Assembly (NCBI GenBank): GCA_018806915.1
Contig: JAGKQI010000091.1
Span: forward strand, 558,001-622,000
Length of the DNA: 64,000 nt
Origin: Phytophthora colocasiae
Lineage: Eukaryota; Oomycota; Peronosporomycetes; Peronosporales; Peronosporaceae
Direction of reading: 5' to 3'
The notes beneath the pieces were generated by a model. The model was not told the DNA's origin. It was given only the letters and a program-made list of their open reading frames with translations, and did no database searches. This document shows, piece after piece, positions 23,785 to 34,988 of the stretch; position 1 is the stretch's first letter, and each line of letters opens with the position of its first letter. A program made the translations under genes and the position numbers.

Positions 23785-26106
23785 CAGGGGTTCCGAATAT
23801 TGTACTGATACTCATTTTCTCCATTGGACTCCAGCCCGTAACGCATTGCAGGAAGAAACTCAAAGAAATCAATAATTGAGAACTATCAAAACGTCGCAGT
23901 AAATAATTGATATCACCGCGAAGAACCGTGAGAAACATGCACTGCTCACAGTCCCTTGATGTCAGTTCATGTGCTGCTGTACTGTTTTCTAAATGCATCT
24001 GTCAACGACTTCCACACCCCAGTAGGAGGCGTTGACTTTCAGGAAAAGCAGCATCTCAACCGCTATAGGCGATAGTGCCTGGCGCTCGTGGCCGATCATA
24101 GCCCTGGCAACGCTAAACAAGCGTTCAACTTTGTTTGACGTGGGAGGGATTGCACTGACGAGTGGATAGCTGACTTCCGAAGCCTTCACCTTGCGCTTTT
24201 TGAGAATGCGCTCTGCAAAACTCTCCAACTGCAACATTTGCACTTCAGCGCTTGAGCCAGTCTCCTCCACGCGCTCAAACGGCTGCATAGCTGCCTTTTC
24301 GGCTCGGGACAGTCTTTCCGATTCACCTGCTAGCACCTTACAGCATCCAGACTCAAATGATGACGAGTGAATAATATTTGCCGACGTTCCTACAAAAAAA
24401 TAATTGTTGGTTAGTGAAATTCAAACTTCCTTTAGAAAAATGCAAACTTACCAAGATACGTCTTAAGTATCGGCTTCACAGCAATCAGACCATCAAGTAG
24501 ATCTCGAACCCGAGAAGATCGACGTCATCCTTCTGCAACGCCAAGGACACCGATTCACAGTCCGATAGCTCATCCAGAAGTACCTTCAGGCGCTTGTGCG
24601 TTGCTGGCGAGGGCAAAAACTCAGCGATGTCTTCGTTGTCCATGGAAAGAAAACCACGTAGCTCGAAGTAGCGGCGCAGCATGGCGTGGGTAGAACCCCA
24701 CCGTGTTTCTTGGCGCAGCACAGGCCGTAAAGGAGTCAATAATCTAATATAGAGGAGCAATTAATTATTATTAGCACAAAATACAATTGGAAAGAGGGCA
24801 AAAACTTACCTCAGCTTTGATCCTCTTTAGGGTCCTTAGCTTTTTCATCAATCGCTGGATTATGTCTAGATCGTCCTCGTAAGGTGCCAGGAGCTCCTTC
24901 ATTGCCAGGTTCAGCCGGTGACTTGCACAGCCAACAAGCGGGACATCCATGAGGTTGGCCAACCGCTTGTTGACTGAGCAGTTGTCGCCGACTAGAAACC
25001 GGCATTGCGACAGCTGTTTTCCGAAAAACGGGAGGAAAATTGAGAGAGCTTCCATCAACGTCTCTGCTCCATGGTCATCACCAGGTCCTCGCACCACTGG
25101 TGCCATCGACACAAGAGGGTACCGCGCGGTGCCTTCGCTCACGTACACCTCAAACACAGCAAGGTAGAACTCACTGCCGTTACTCCAGCCGTCCAGCATC
25201 AGGCCAAAATCATTTGGCATTTCAGTACCGATGATAGTTTCCACCTCCCGCGTCACTGCCTCCATGTTGCTTCGCAACGTGTCCACTGACACTGGCGCCA
25301 AGTTAGTGTATCTGTACACAAAATACAAGATCCATAAATTAATCTTCAAGTACTGGTACCGATTTAAATTCTTGTCCTTACCGGCGCGAGAGCGGGTTTT
25401 CAACAAAGGCCAGTGGGAGATTTGCTTTTACCACCCACTCCATCCACCCAAACCGGTTTGACGCCTTCTGTCGAACCCAGGGGATGAAAGACCCAGTAGA
25501 AGTAGCGGAAGCGCTCTCCATTTCACGCTCGTACGTCGGGTGTTCGACGCGAACATGACCTACTAGGTTAGTGTAGCCAGTTCCTTGAGTTTGTTTACGG
25601 GATTTCCCGCACGCCTTGCACTCAAAGTATCCCGTAGGGTCGTTATTGTCGTCAACTATGCGTGTAAAAAAGAACTGAGCCACTTGCTTCGGCGTAAAGA
25701 TCCCCTGTTTCCCCTGAGGAAGCATAAGAGTGGTTTCGCGCACCATTTCTGCTGGTTAAACGCTGGGTTGGCGGTTGGGAGAAGTTTTCAGCGATGCTGG
25801 ATAAAAGAAAAGTGATCCTTTATGATGAACTGGTACCATTGAGGCAACTACTGGACACTATTGCTTAATAACTTTTACAGGTTTAAGTAAATGGCGTTTT
25901 AGCATGATATACTTGAACTCAAATGAGTAGGTGTGGTTGTACATTAAATATAATGGATGGAAGGTTTTGAATATTAAAATAAATAATTCATTCTAGTCGT
26001 GACATCTCCGTAAATAATTTATTCTTGTCCCAGGAACCGTGAAATAAATAATTTCACCGAAAATACGGAATATATTTCCACTTCCGAGTATTTTTCGGAA
26101 CCCCTG
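23785..26106 (-). mobile_element. hAT transposon 1 inside the LRR-like gene
   Basis: Terminal inverted repeats CAGGGGTTCCGAA and TTCGGAACCCCTG are perfect over 13 bases and are flanked by the identical 8-bp duplication TGTACGGT (23777-23784 and 26107-26114), the hallmark of hAT insertions. Length 2,322 bp with one transposase pseudogene on the minus strand. Confidence 0.95.
23989..25746 (-). pseudogene. hAT transposase (BED finger to dimerisation domain)
   Basis: Minus strand from ATG at 25746. A BED-type zinc finger comes first (FECKACGKS with HVRVEHPTYE), then the catalytic region (FGLMLDGWSNGS, VGDNCSVNKRLANL, GCASHRLNLAMKE), then the C-terminal dimerisation block (SNKVERLFSVARAMIGHERQ). 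Three GT-AG introns fit: 25381-25312, 24809-24744 and 24451-24390. A single frame change near 24515 (the stop ending at 24485) is the only clear break, so this copy was active recently on an evolutionary scale. Similar length and layout to other eukaryotic hAT transposases of about 500-600 aa. Confidence 0.8.
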
Positions 26107-27403
26107 TGTACGGTGCGCCGATGTTAACTAACAGTGTCGGGACCGTGAAGGACATATCAATACATACGTCGACGCTACGTAGTGTATCGCTGAAGACGGA
26201 CTACGCCTGTCCGGCCTTCTTTGCGACATTGTTCTCGGCGCTGCGTTACGGGAGTCCTGTTACGAAGGCCATTTGCGGTACAATGAGTATACCGGTAGTC
26301 CAGGGAAGAGAATCTTGTGCAGTAGCTGGTACGCGTTTGGACTCTTCTACCCGCGGCCTAAGCGCTTCAGAAAACTGCTGGGTCTTCAAGACGTGGGGTA
26401 CTTGGGGTGCACGGACGAAGTCATCGAGGCATTTACCGAAACGCTGCACAACCCTGTGACGCAACTGGTGTATGGCGGCGTTGATCCAACGGGTGCAAAC
26501 GCTGCCGCCACCGAACTCCTGGTGTGCACGGTAAAGAAAGGAGCAAGCGTCGAACTTATCAAGCTCGAAGAACCCAATACCGTCTTCAATTTACCTCGGC
26601 CTCTCATCCAACCGGATATCCACGAGATCAAAGCGCAATGTGAGCTTGAAGGTTTATGCGAGCGCGAGTGGGATGGCGCTGTGTGCGTCGTTATCCCTGG
26701 CATCGGTCTTGGGTGGGTGCAACGCGACGCTGTCAAGTCTATCGAGCGAGAGCCGCTGGAGAGCGCGTGGGGATATCAGGACGGAAGATACGCGGTTTAG
26801 CTCGAATGCGAGTACATGTGGCGACTTCGACAACGGAGCTACTCGCGCTGATCGGAAACCAAATTCACTCGCTCAGTTTCAACTGTGGGTCCTACGTCTA
26901 CAGTCATGTACCACAGATCATTCAGTACTGCCCAAACCTTCAACACCTGAGCCTGCAGTCGATGGATATCCCGGAACGGGGTGTGGAGGCTCTGCTGGAT
27001 ACGCTGCAAACGGGTCCCCTGCGTACGCAGTTGTTGACGTTAAATTTGAACGACAGCAGTATGATGCTGGACTCAGTTGTAGAGCAGCTTGCAGCGGTGT
27101 TGGCTGTCGATAGCAATGCAGACCGTCTAGCACTTCAGGAACTGCGTTTAAACGGTAGGGTGCTCGGTGGCACCACGATCACGGCATTGAAAAACTCGCT
27201 GCTGTCGAACTGTGAGCTTAGACTTCTGCAACTGAGACGCGCGCATCCATGGCTCGAAGCCCAACAGTACATGTACCAAGCGCAAAACCAGCTAAGTGAG
27301 GTCCACGACGGCCTTCTCCTGCAGTTAACATTGCCAATGGAGGCAAAGTTGGCATTCGCGAGCGTCTTGAGCAATGTGTCCAGCTCCGTCCTGGATGAAA
27401 ACC

Positions 27404-27895
27404 TGTAACGATCGACTAGCGAAAGTTACGACTGGTGAGAGCGCAGAGGAAGAACAGCCGGAGCTGTGGCGCGAAGGTCTTGAGGGAGGCGAGGGCTGAA
27501 ACCCGAGGCGATGCTTGAGGAGTAGTAGTAACTTACTCCGAAGAAGGTAATATGGAAAGTGAGATTGAATTGGTTAGAGGTCTAAGAATCCTGGTTCACT
27601 ACTCTCTTGACTAGCTAGTCCAGTTCTTAAACTAAGTATTGAAGATTCTTGATCGTCCTTGTATCGAATCTTGAGTATGGATAGGTTTGGCACCATTAGC
27701 GGTTCAGGTGAACCGGACCGGTGAGCCGAACCGTTAAGTATAATAAACACAATATAAAAAGAGTGATGGTCGTTGTAGTTGAAGATGAACTACAACCTCG
27801 GGAGCAAAACATGTTTGCTTCCAGTCAGGCACGTGGCTACTTGGCCGCGCATTGGCCAAGCCGACGTACTAGCATGACGCTGGTGCGTCGTTACA
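27404..27895 (-). repeat. 3' LTR of Gypsy B
   Basis: 492 bp starting TGTAACGA and ending TCGTTACA, so the LTR tips are an 8-bp perfect inverted repeat. Its first bases (TGTAA) complete a stop codon for the interrupted host gene. Confidence 0.95.
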
Positions 27896-27915
27896 TCCTC
27901 CCAGACTTGACTTCT

Positions 27916-30900
27916 CGTTGACGCTTCTTAAAGTCGTCTACGAGAACTTTCCAGTGCGACACGTGTTTGATATCTTTTTCACGTTCCCAAGTAGCTTCAT
28001 GGTCGGGTAAACCGTGCCATTTAACAAGCCATTCGGGTTTTCGATTGAACTGACGTTTCTTGAGTAACGTTTCGATGATGTGCATCGTGTCACCGGTTTC
28101 TTCATCAATGATAAGTCTGGAAGCCTTGGGAATGGGACGAGTCTTGAAACGTGATGGATTTTCAACGTAATGACTCAGCACATCCACATTGAACGTTGGG
28201 TTCAAGCGACTCATACTTCGTGGAAGTTTCAGTTTGGCGACGTTAGGGTTGACCATTTTCAGAATCTCAAAAGGTCCAACTTTGCGAGCAGCTAACTTAG
28301 CACGTTTTCCTTCAATGTCTTGGGTGACATGAGCTGCAGGAATACGTCGAGTGTCCAGCATGACCATATCTCCTTCCTTGAACGTGATGGATGATCTCTT
28401 CTTGTCGTAGTACTTCTTTTGACGTTCTTGGGCTTGGAGAAGATGCTTTTTAGCTACTTCAATGATCTCTTGTCGACGATCTTGGAACTGTTTCGCATAT
28501 TCTGCGATACCATGCTGTACCTGTGCCATGGTGTTGGGATTGTTCAAAGGATCCAGTGGATTCCGTTCCTTACGTCCTGTGTCAACTTCAAAGGGTGACA
28601 ACCCAGTTGAAGCGCTGACAAGAGTAGAATGAGCATACTCAATCGTTCCTAAATGATGCGACCAGTCACGTCCGTGGTACGAAATCATACAGCGTAGAGC
28701 ATCTTCCAGAATCAGATTCTGGCGTTCGGTTTGTCCATCGGCTTGAGCACGATAAGAGGTTGTCATGTGCAGACGAACTCCCATCAGCTTAGCCAAAGAC
28801 GACCAAAACTTGGAGATGAATTTTGGATCTCGATCGCTGATGATGATCGATGGTAAACCGTGATGGCGAACAACACAATCGAAGAATTTGTGCGCAACAT
28901 CTTTAGCATCGTCGGTACGATTGCATGCACAGTACTTAGGGCGTTTGGACAACTTGTCGACAACGGTCATGATTGCATCATAACTGTTGGAGTCTGGTAA
29001 TCCCGTAACAAAATCCATTGATACGACAGACCAACATTCATCCGGAATGGGGATTGGAATCATCTTGCCATTCTTGCGAGCATTGCTGTGTTTCCAGCGA
29101 GTGCAAGTTTCGCAGCTTTGCACGTAGTCTCGAAAATCTTGATCCAAGGTGGGCCAATGATACCATTGCGCAATGCGAAGGTATGTTCGATGAGCTCCAG
29201 GATGAGCAGCAATGTTGGAGTCGTGGAAGCATTCGATGATGGCAGTTCGAAGACGGTTATCTCGAGTGTGTGGAACGCACAAACACATCATCGTCTGCGA
29301 TTTTCGAAAGAGCAAACCGTTCTGTTTGACGAATGGTTCTTCAGGTTGCTTAAAATGCTCACTGTAGTCTGGACAAATGCGATATCCAGTATTGAATTCC
29401 TTGCGAACTGATTCCGACCAACCGAGCGAGCTCGAATTTTGAGACTGCTGCGTCACATTAGCGGACACAACATCTTCCACAGCGGCTACTGTACGCGTTT
29501 GGCGATGTGGGAGCTGGTGGTAAGCTTGAGCCACGCTTGGGTTTGAACGAATGTATTGTCCATCGACAGAGTCTTCTGTCATACTAGCAGCAACATCCTC
29601 CCCTCGAAATTGGACGAGAGAGGAAGGTTGAGTTATAGCACGATTAACATCGTGAAAGTCGTGCAGAAGAGGACGGCATGATGAACACGAACGGGACGGA
29701 CGTCGGTTTCGTGTGCATCGAGCAGCACGACGTTGGCAACGAGTTGTGCAGTGATGGAAGGAAACATTGCTCATTGATTCCGTAGGTGGTCGAGATAACG
29801 CGTCAGCGACGACATTCAACTGGCCTTTGACATGGTGCAGCTTGAAGGTGAACTGTGCAAAAAATGTCAAAAATCGAGCCAGTTTTGGTGAGACCTTCGG
29901 GTGGTGCAGAAACCACTTACATGCCGTGTTATCCGTGTAGATGTCAAATTCGCGACCATATAGGTAATGGCGCCATTTCTCCAGCGCTAATCGGATTGCG
30001 AGGAGTTCCTTCTCATGCGTCGGCCAATTTATTTCATGAGGTCCTAGCTTTTTAGAGAAGAAAGCGATCGGGTGATCTTGACCAGAATGAACTTGGGAGA
30101 GCACGCCACCCACACAATAGCCAGAGGCATCGGTGGTAACGATGAAACGTTTCTCGTGGTCAGGCAACTTCAATACAGGAGCTTCTTGAAGTGCGGACTT
30201 GATTTCGTTAAAGGAACGAGTTTGTTCCGAATCCCAGGTCCAGACGTGTTCTTTCTTCACAAGAGGGCCGAGTGGTAACGCACGAGTTGCGTAGTCACGG
30301 ATAAAGCGACGATAATAACCTGCCAAACCTAGAAAGCTTTGCAACTGTTTTTGGTTCGTTGGTGCAGGCCAATTTGCAATGGCTTCGGTCTTACGAGAGT
30401 CAACGGCGAGTCCTTTAGCCGAAATCGTATAACCTAGGAACTTGACTTCCGGTTGACCAAAATGACACTTGGACAGATGGCAATACAGTTTTTCACGACG
30501 GAGAACTTCAAACAATATGCGTAGATGTTCCACATGTTCTTCCATATTTGCGGAGAATACACAGATGTCGTCAAGGTAGACAACAATGAACGTGTACTTA
30601 GCAAAAAGTACTCGCATTAGCGCGAGACCACACACCAGGCATACCGGCCAGTCCCATAGGGGCCACACACCACTGATAAGTTTCAGCGTGCGTTCGGAAG
30701 GCGGTGTACTTGCGACTCTGATTGGCAATACGCATTTGGTGATATCCTTGAGTCAAATCGAGAACAGAGAAGATAACACAACCATTCATCTGATCGAAAA
30801 GTTCGTCGATGCGAGGAAGTGGAATCTTTGGAACAATCGACTGCGAGTTCACATAGCGGTAGTCAATGACCCATCGAATTGGTAATGTTGAATTTCCAGA

Positions 30901-30978
30901 GCGTACCACTCTGAACGAGAGATCTGACGACCAGAGGTAGGATCCTTTTTGGGAATACCAAAAATATTGGACACCCAA
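27916..30978 (-). pseudogene. Gypsy B Pol: RT, RNase H, integrase, chromodomain (frameshifted)
   Basis: RT begins near 30960 in one frame (RWVIDYRYVNSQSIVPKIPL, LDLTQGYHQMRI), shifts near 30640, and continues in a second frame from FIVVYLDDICVFSANMEE, the YLDD catalytic site. RNase H follows (FIVTTDASGYCVGGVLSQ). Integrase has the HHCC finger (HPGAHRTYL..., CETCTRWKH) and the DDE core (SMDFVTGLPDS, IISDRDPKF, QADGQTERQN). The end is a chromodomain (EWLVKWHGLPDHEATWE), a module that can target insertion to modified histones. The last codons end at 27891 inside the LTR edge. Two frame changes in RT make this copy dependent on others. Confidence 0.85.
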
Positions 30979-32696
30979 GGAGAATCAGAAACTTCGATCC
31001 AACCTTTTTTCAGCTTTTCAGCCACGAAGAGATCTAGTGCATCCTGTTCCACTTTAGACAAGCGGAACGGACCTCGATTGCTGGGCACTGCATCGGTTTT
31101 CATGTTGAGTTCGAAATCCACACGACGAGATGGTGGAAGTCCATCCGGAAGTGTCTTTGGGAAGACATCCGTGAATTCATTCAACACCTTAATGATTGGT
31201 TCTGGAACCGATTCACTCATTGGAGAAGCGGCACAAATCTTCACACGATATACTTCATCGTACGCATTCTTCTTGACCTTGCGTTTGAAATCAGCAGCAG
31301 CGATTTCCACAGCTTCCTGAGTGGCAACTGATTGCATAGGTCGTTGACTCCGTATGGACGGAAAAGAAATGTCATGCGAACGCCAATCAATTGTTGGTTG
31401 GAACTTGGTAAACCAAGGTTTTCCAAGGATGACATCATGTGCCGATCCTAGTGGCCATTCCATAACTTGCAATTTGCGGAAACGGAAGCGACCAAATCCA
31501 ATGTTCGCTATTCCTTTCTTTACCGAACGAGCTCTCGTAGAAGTACCATCGAAACGGGTAACTTGCGATACACCAGAGGCAGACATGTTATCGACTAACC
31601 CTGGACGAACGACATTGCATGTGGCACCACTGTCGAACATAATGACGACTGGTTTTCCTTCACATGTTCCTTGTTTACGGATGAGTTCGTTCTCGCGGTG
31701 CACCGGTGACAAGGTGGACGTGGAAATTTCTTCCACTTCAACAACCGTAACCTCATCATCTGAAGGTGCTGTAGTAGCAGCAGTCGAACCGGCGCTGAAG
31801 TTAGCAGAAGACTGCTCGTGGCGATTGCGACGAGCATGTTTCTCTTTGTTCTTTAGCTTATAACATTGCTCAATGACATGGCCAGTCTTCTTGCAATAGC
31901 GACATCTCTTGCTAGAAGAGGATTGACGGCGACTTCGAGTACTTCCAGAATCGATTTCCATTGGTTCTGATTCATTGTCTTGTCCTCGTGTTGGTGTAGA
32001 CTGTTGTTGATGCTGGTTACCGTTGGAAGAGGAATGGGATCGATCGTGAGACGGTAACGGGGGACGATAGTTCTTCCCACGTATGTGATGTGATCGATCA
32101 TATTCCAATGCAATTTTCATTGCCTGTGACACGGTAGTACAGCGGCGGTATTGAACTTCTTCACGTGTTGGACTAACAAGTCCACGCGTAAAGTATGTGA
32201 TCTTGTCCAACTCACTCATCTCTGTGACTTGCATGATTGCTTCACGGAAACGAGATATATATTCCTCCAGGTTGGGACAATTCTTCTGCTTGAGCGCGTA
32301 CAGTTGATCACGCAGGCGCTCTTGCAAATCCGGAGGCACAAATTCATCAGTCAGTTTGGCGATAAGGTCTTGCATGTCCTTGATATCACGCTTGTTCAGC
32401 TTGTACCAAGCGGCAGCGTTTCCTTTAAAGTTCGCAGTTGTAATTGCCAAAATTCGGGAACTTTGGTCATCATTCTTCCAATCAATATTCTTCGCTTCAA
32501 AGTACTGAGCAAGTTGTTCGAAGTACAAATCCACGGATTCACCCATCTTGCCATAGAATTGTGGCAAGCGAATTCCTTCCACTTTGACTTCACGTTTGGA
32601 CATGGCTTCAAGCAGCTGTTGTTGCTTATCGACCATTTCCATAAGTTTCTGAGTGATGGTCTCAGAGGACCACCCTTGAGGATTTAAAGAAGTCAT
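30849..32696 (-). CDS. Gypsy B Gag-protease ORF
   Basis: 615 codons from ATG at 32696. Retrotransposon-gag fold at ~60-200 (AAAWYKLNKRDI, LRDQLYALKQKNCPNLEEYI), a CCHC zinc knuckle CRYCKKTGHVIEQC at ~270, then a retropepsin with VIMFDSGATCNVV at ~355 and DVILGKPW. The last ~40 residues pass into the RT N-terminus before the frame is lost at about 30900. Gag packages element RNA; the protease matures Gag-Pol. Confidence 0.85.
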   Translation of the reverse strand: MTSLNPQGWSSETITQKLMEMVDKQQQLLEAMSKREVKVEGIRLPQFYGKMGESVDLYFEQLAQYFEAKNIDWKNDDQSSRILAITTANFKGNAAAWYKLNKRDIKDMQDLIAKLTDEFVPPDLQERLRDQLYALKQKNCPNLEEYISRFREAIMQVTEMSELDKITYFTRGLVSPTREEVQYRRCTTVSQAMKIALEYDRSHHIRGKNYRPPLPSHDRSHSSSNGNQHQQQSTPTRGQDNESEPMEIDSGSTRSRRQSSSSKRCRYCKKTGHVIEQCYKLKNKEKHARRNRHEQSSANFSAGSTAATTAPSDDEVTVVEVEEISTSTLSPVHRENELIRKQGTCEGKPVVIMFDSGATCNVVRPGLVDNMSASGVSQVTRFDGTSTRARSVKKGIANIGFGRFRFRKLQVMEWPLGSAHDVILGKPWFTKFQPTIDWRSHDISFPSIRSQRPMQSVATQEAVEIAAADFKRKVKKNAYDEVYRVKICAASPMSESVPEPIIKVLNEFTDVFPKTLPDGLPPSRRVDFELNMKTDAVPSNRGPFRLSKVEQDALDLFVAEKLKKGWIEVSDSPWVSNIFGIPKKDPTSGRQISRSEWYALEIQHYQFDGSLTTAM

Positions 32697-32718
32697 AAGT
32701 GTTAAAGAAAAGGTTCAG

Positions 32719-33042
32719 TTATTCAAATCGGCGTTTTTTAGTCGAAATTTCGGTCTCCTTAAGTCTCAAGACTTCTTGCTTGACAGCAGTCAACAGCTCA
32801 CTAAGAGCGTGATCGATAGTGTCCAGCTGGTGTCTTAAACTTGATTCTCTGAGAGCGCTCAGAACGGGGTCGAAAAAGTTGACTTGAGCGTTCTCCAATT
32901 CGCGTAGATTTGCTCGGAAGATGCGGCAAAGGTTGTTGACTTGATCCTCCGCGAGGATGTGCGCGTCTTCGTCGTCGAGAAAGGCGAAGTCAAAAGATCG
33001 TTTGACCATGCAATTATTCCAGTCGGCGACGTTTCTGAGCAC
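32719..33042 (-). CDS. Small ORF 2 upstream of gag in Gypsy B
   Basis: 107 codons, ending in the basic tail STKKRRFE just 22 bp before the gag start. It is predicted helical and mostly charged (ELENAQVNFF, LRHQLDTIDHALSEL). It overlaps the end of the preceding small ORF by 29 bp. No family recognised. The similar basic ends of both small ORFs suggest an ancient duplication or a shared nuclear-targeting role; this is inference. If real, it is an accessory protein of the element. Confidence 0.45.
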   Translation of the reverse strand: MLRNVADWNNCMVKRSFDFAFLDDEDAHILAEDQVNNLCRIFRANLRELENAQVNFFDPVLSALRESSLRHQLDTIDHALSELLTAVKQEVLRLKETEISTKKRRFE

Positions 33043-33343
33043 GTTCTGTGCGATCAGTGACGTAGCGCAGGATCTTGCGATCTAAGTAGATGCCAAGAAG
33101 GTCTGTCACACTCAGAAGTGGGTCGACCAAACGTTCCGAAAGACGGTGCAGTACGTTCCGTGCACGGTGGTCAGAAGCGTCAGGAATCAGATTTCTGAGC
33201 GCCTTGACAAAGCGGAAAAGTCGGTCGATTCCAAAGCCGAAGTTACTGCGGAGAGATGCGGCAGACTGCTGATGCTCGGATTTGTCGAAAAGCTCCGAAA
33301 TGGAGTGGCGGAACGGGTATTCACGCTCCTTTCGCTTGGGCAT
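33014..33343 (-). CDS. Small ORF 1 upstream of gag in Gypsy B
   Basis: About 109 codons when started at the internal ATG at 33343 (MPKRKEREYPF); a longer frame opens at 33427. Helical, charged, ending AQKRRRLE. Both ends are strongly basic. It lies between the primer-binding site and the second small ORF, where Gypsy elements usually have only a leader. Function unknown. Confidence 0.45.
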   Translation of the reverse strand: MPKRKEREYPFRHSISELFDKSEHQQSAASLRSNFGFGIDRLFRFVKALRNLIPDASDHRARNVLHRLSERLVDPLLSVTDLLGIYLDRKILRYVTDRTERAQKRRRLE

Positions 33344-33547
33344 ACACGGACAGCGACGAGGGGTGCAGGCACTGAGCAGATCCGGCGCTAAATTAATAGA
33401 CCAGACGCTAGACTCAGGCTCACGCAATCAGCGATGACGGCGAACAGCGACGAAACAGCCGGGTAGAGACGACTGTGTAGAGACGACACACGCTCAACGA
33501 GCGTCTTTCCAGGTGTCGTGCGTAGAGAAGGCCCCTCCCGGACGAAA

Positions 33548-33560
33548 ACAAGTGCTACCA
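33548..33560 (-). promoter_or_regulatory. Primer-binding site of Gypsy B
   Basis: Two bases inside the 5' LTR the minus strand reads TGGTAGCACTTGT, a normal tRNA-complementary start with 5' TGG. Confidence 0.65.
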
Positions 33561-33562
33561 GA

Positions 33563-34053
33563 TGTAACGATCGACTAGCGAAAGTTACGACTGGTGAGAG
33601 CGCAGAGGAAGAACAGCCGGAGCTGTGGCGCGAAGGTCTTGAGGGAGGCAAGGGCTGAAACCCGAGGTGATGCTTGAGGAGTAGTAGTAACTTACTCCGA
33701 AGAAGGTAATATGGAAAGTGAGATTGAATTGGTTAGAGGTCTAAGAATCCTGGTTCACTACTCTCTTGACTAGCTAGTCCAGTTCTTAAACTAAGTATTG
33801 AAGATTCTTGATCGTCCTTGTATCGAATCTTGAGTATGGATAGGTTTGGCACCATTAGCGGTTCAGGTGAACCGGACCGGTGAGCCGAACCGTTAAGTAT
33901 AATAAACACAATATAAAAAGAGTGATGGTCGTTGTAATTGAAGATGAACTACAACCTCGGGAGCAAACATGTTTGCTCCCAGTCAGGCACGTGGCTACTT
34001 GGCCGCGCATTGGCCAAGCCGACGTACTAGCATGACGCTGGTGCGTCGTTACA
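33563..34053 (-). repeat. 5' LTR of Gypsy B
   Basis: 491 bp, about 99 percent identical to 27404-27895, ending TCGTTACA next to the AAACC duplication. Confidence 0.95.
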
Positions 34054-34603
34054 AAACCTGTTGGCTCTGATCTTCCAGTTTGCAGGCCGTGATGTGCGCC
34101 GTGTGATCGCGTGGACTGTCGACATCGACTGCAGTTAAAGGAGTCAACGTGGAAGCACTAGTCCTACTGCGTCTTCTTGAAATTTATAGTTTTATACATT
34201 CACACCATCACATTGCTTGGTACCTGGTTGTAGTAGTGTATCTTTCGCACTACAGTACTCCAAAATACCAAAGCCCGCCATCACCAAAGCCGACCCAGCA
34301 ATGCATTCCCACGAAAACGAAGCATGTCCATAATCCCCGACAATGGGATCGTCAACATACACCCGACGCTCGTCTCCAACGGTGATGTCCAGCACAACGA
34401 CAACGGTAGGAATACACAGAACACAATGGCCATCAAACCACTGACCAGCATCAAAACGAATCCATGAGTCGTGTCAGGTAGTCCCAGAGGTTCGTAGATG
34501 GCTTCTACTGGGCTGTAGGCCAGCAGGAAGCTCCCAATGATCCACAATGGAATCGTAAAGAGCCCACAAAGTTCAGCCATCGTCAGTAACGTCGCTGTAT
34601 CCG

Positions 34604-34954
34604 TGTGGCGCATGTCTGTGGACTTGCGGTGCTGGTTAGATGTGCCAGGCGCCGCAGGCTACAGTGACAAGGACTCAATGGATGGCAGGAGCAAGAGGAT
34701 GATGGGACAGCAGTCTGAGGACACAACGACATTAAGGCAACGACGGCAACAATGCAGTCGGCGTGGTTGCTGTTGAAGGAGCACGAGCAGGATCGGCAGC
34801 GCGTGGCGCCCCACAGCTCGTGGCTTTGGGACTAAGGGCGTAGCTCCTGGAGGAGAAGACGTTCACCTACCGTAGGTGAGCTGTAGTTAGTTGAGTTCGG
34901 GTCTTTTGAATCAATTCACTTCGCAATTTGCTACTTATCGATCGAGTTAGCACA
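34604..34954 (+). repeat. 5' LTR of Gypsy C
   Basis: 351 bp. The bases after it (AAGAATTCTTTGC) do not begin with TGG, so no ordinary tRNA primer-binding site is visible. Confidence 0.95.
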
Positions 34955-34988
34955 AAGAATTCTTTGCAAACAAGAAACAACGTACAAG

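Larger units (their letters stand above)
27404..34053 (-). mobile_element. Gypsy LTR retrotransposon B (chromodomain type)
   Basis: Two LTRs (27404-27895, 33563-34053) bound a 6.65-kb element flanked by the 5-bp duplication AAACC (27399-27403 and 34054-34058). On the minus strand the order is LTR, primer-binding site, two small ORFs, gag-protease, RT/RNase H, integrase, chromodomain, LTR. The LTRs differ by about four substitutions and one indel, so insertion is recent, but the RT frame is broken twice. Confidence 0.95.
22960..34138 (+). pseudogene. Leucine-rich-repeat-like host gene split by two transposons
   Basis: The coding segments are 22960-23784, 26115-27403 and 34059-34138. The first opens with ATG and contains an LRR-like strand LLALDLSNNRMTTSEL. 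At 23784 the frame is cut by the hAT element; removing it and one TGTACGGT copy joins codon to codon. After it, the frame changes near 26270 and again near 26790, where LRR-like units resume (LQHLSLQSMDIPERG, LTLNLNDSS, LQELRLNG). At 27403 a Gypsy LTR enters; beyond it the frame runs on from AAACC to a natural TAA at 34136-34138. The intact ancestor would have been about 730 aa, RNI/LRR-like and without a signal peptide. Specific function unknown. Confidence 0.75.
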
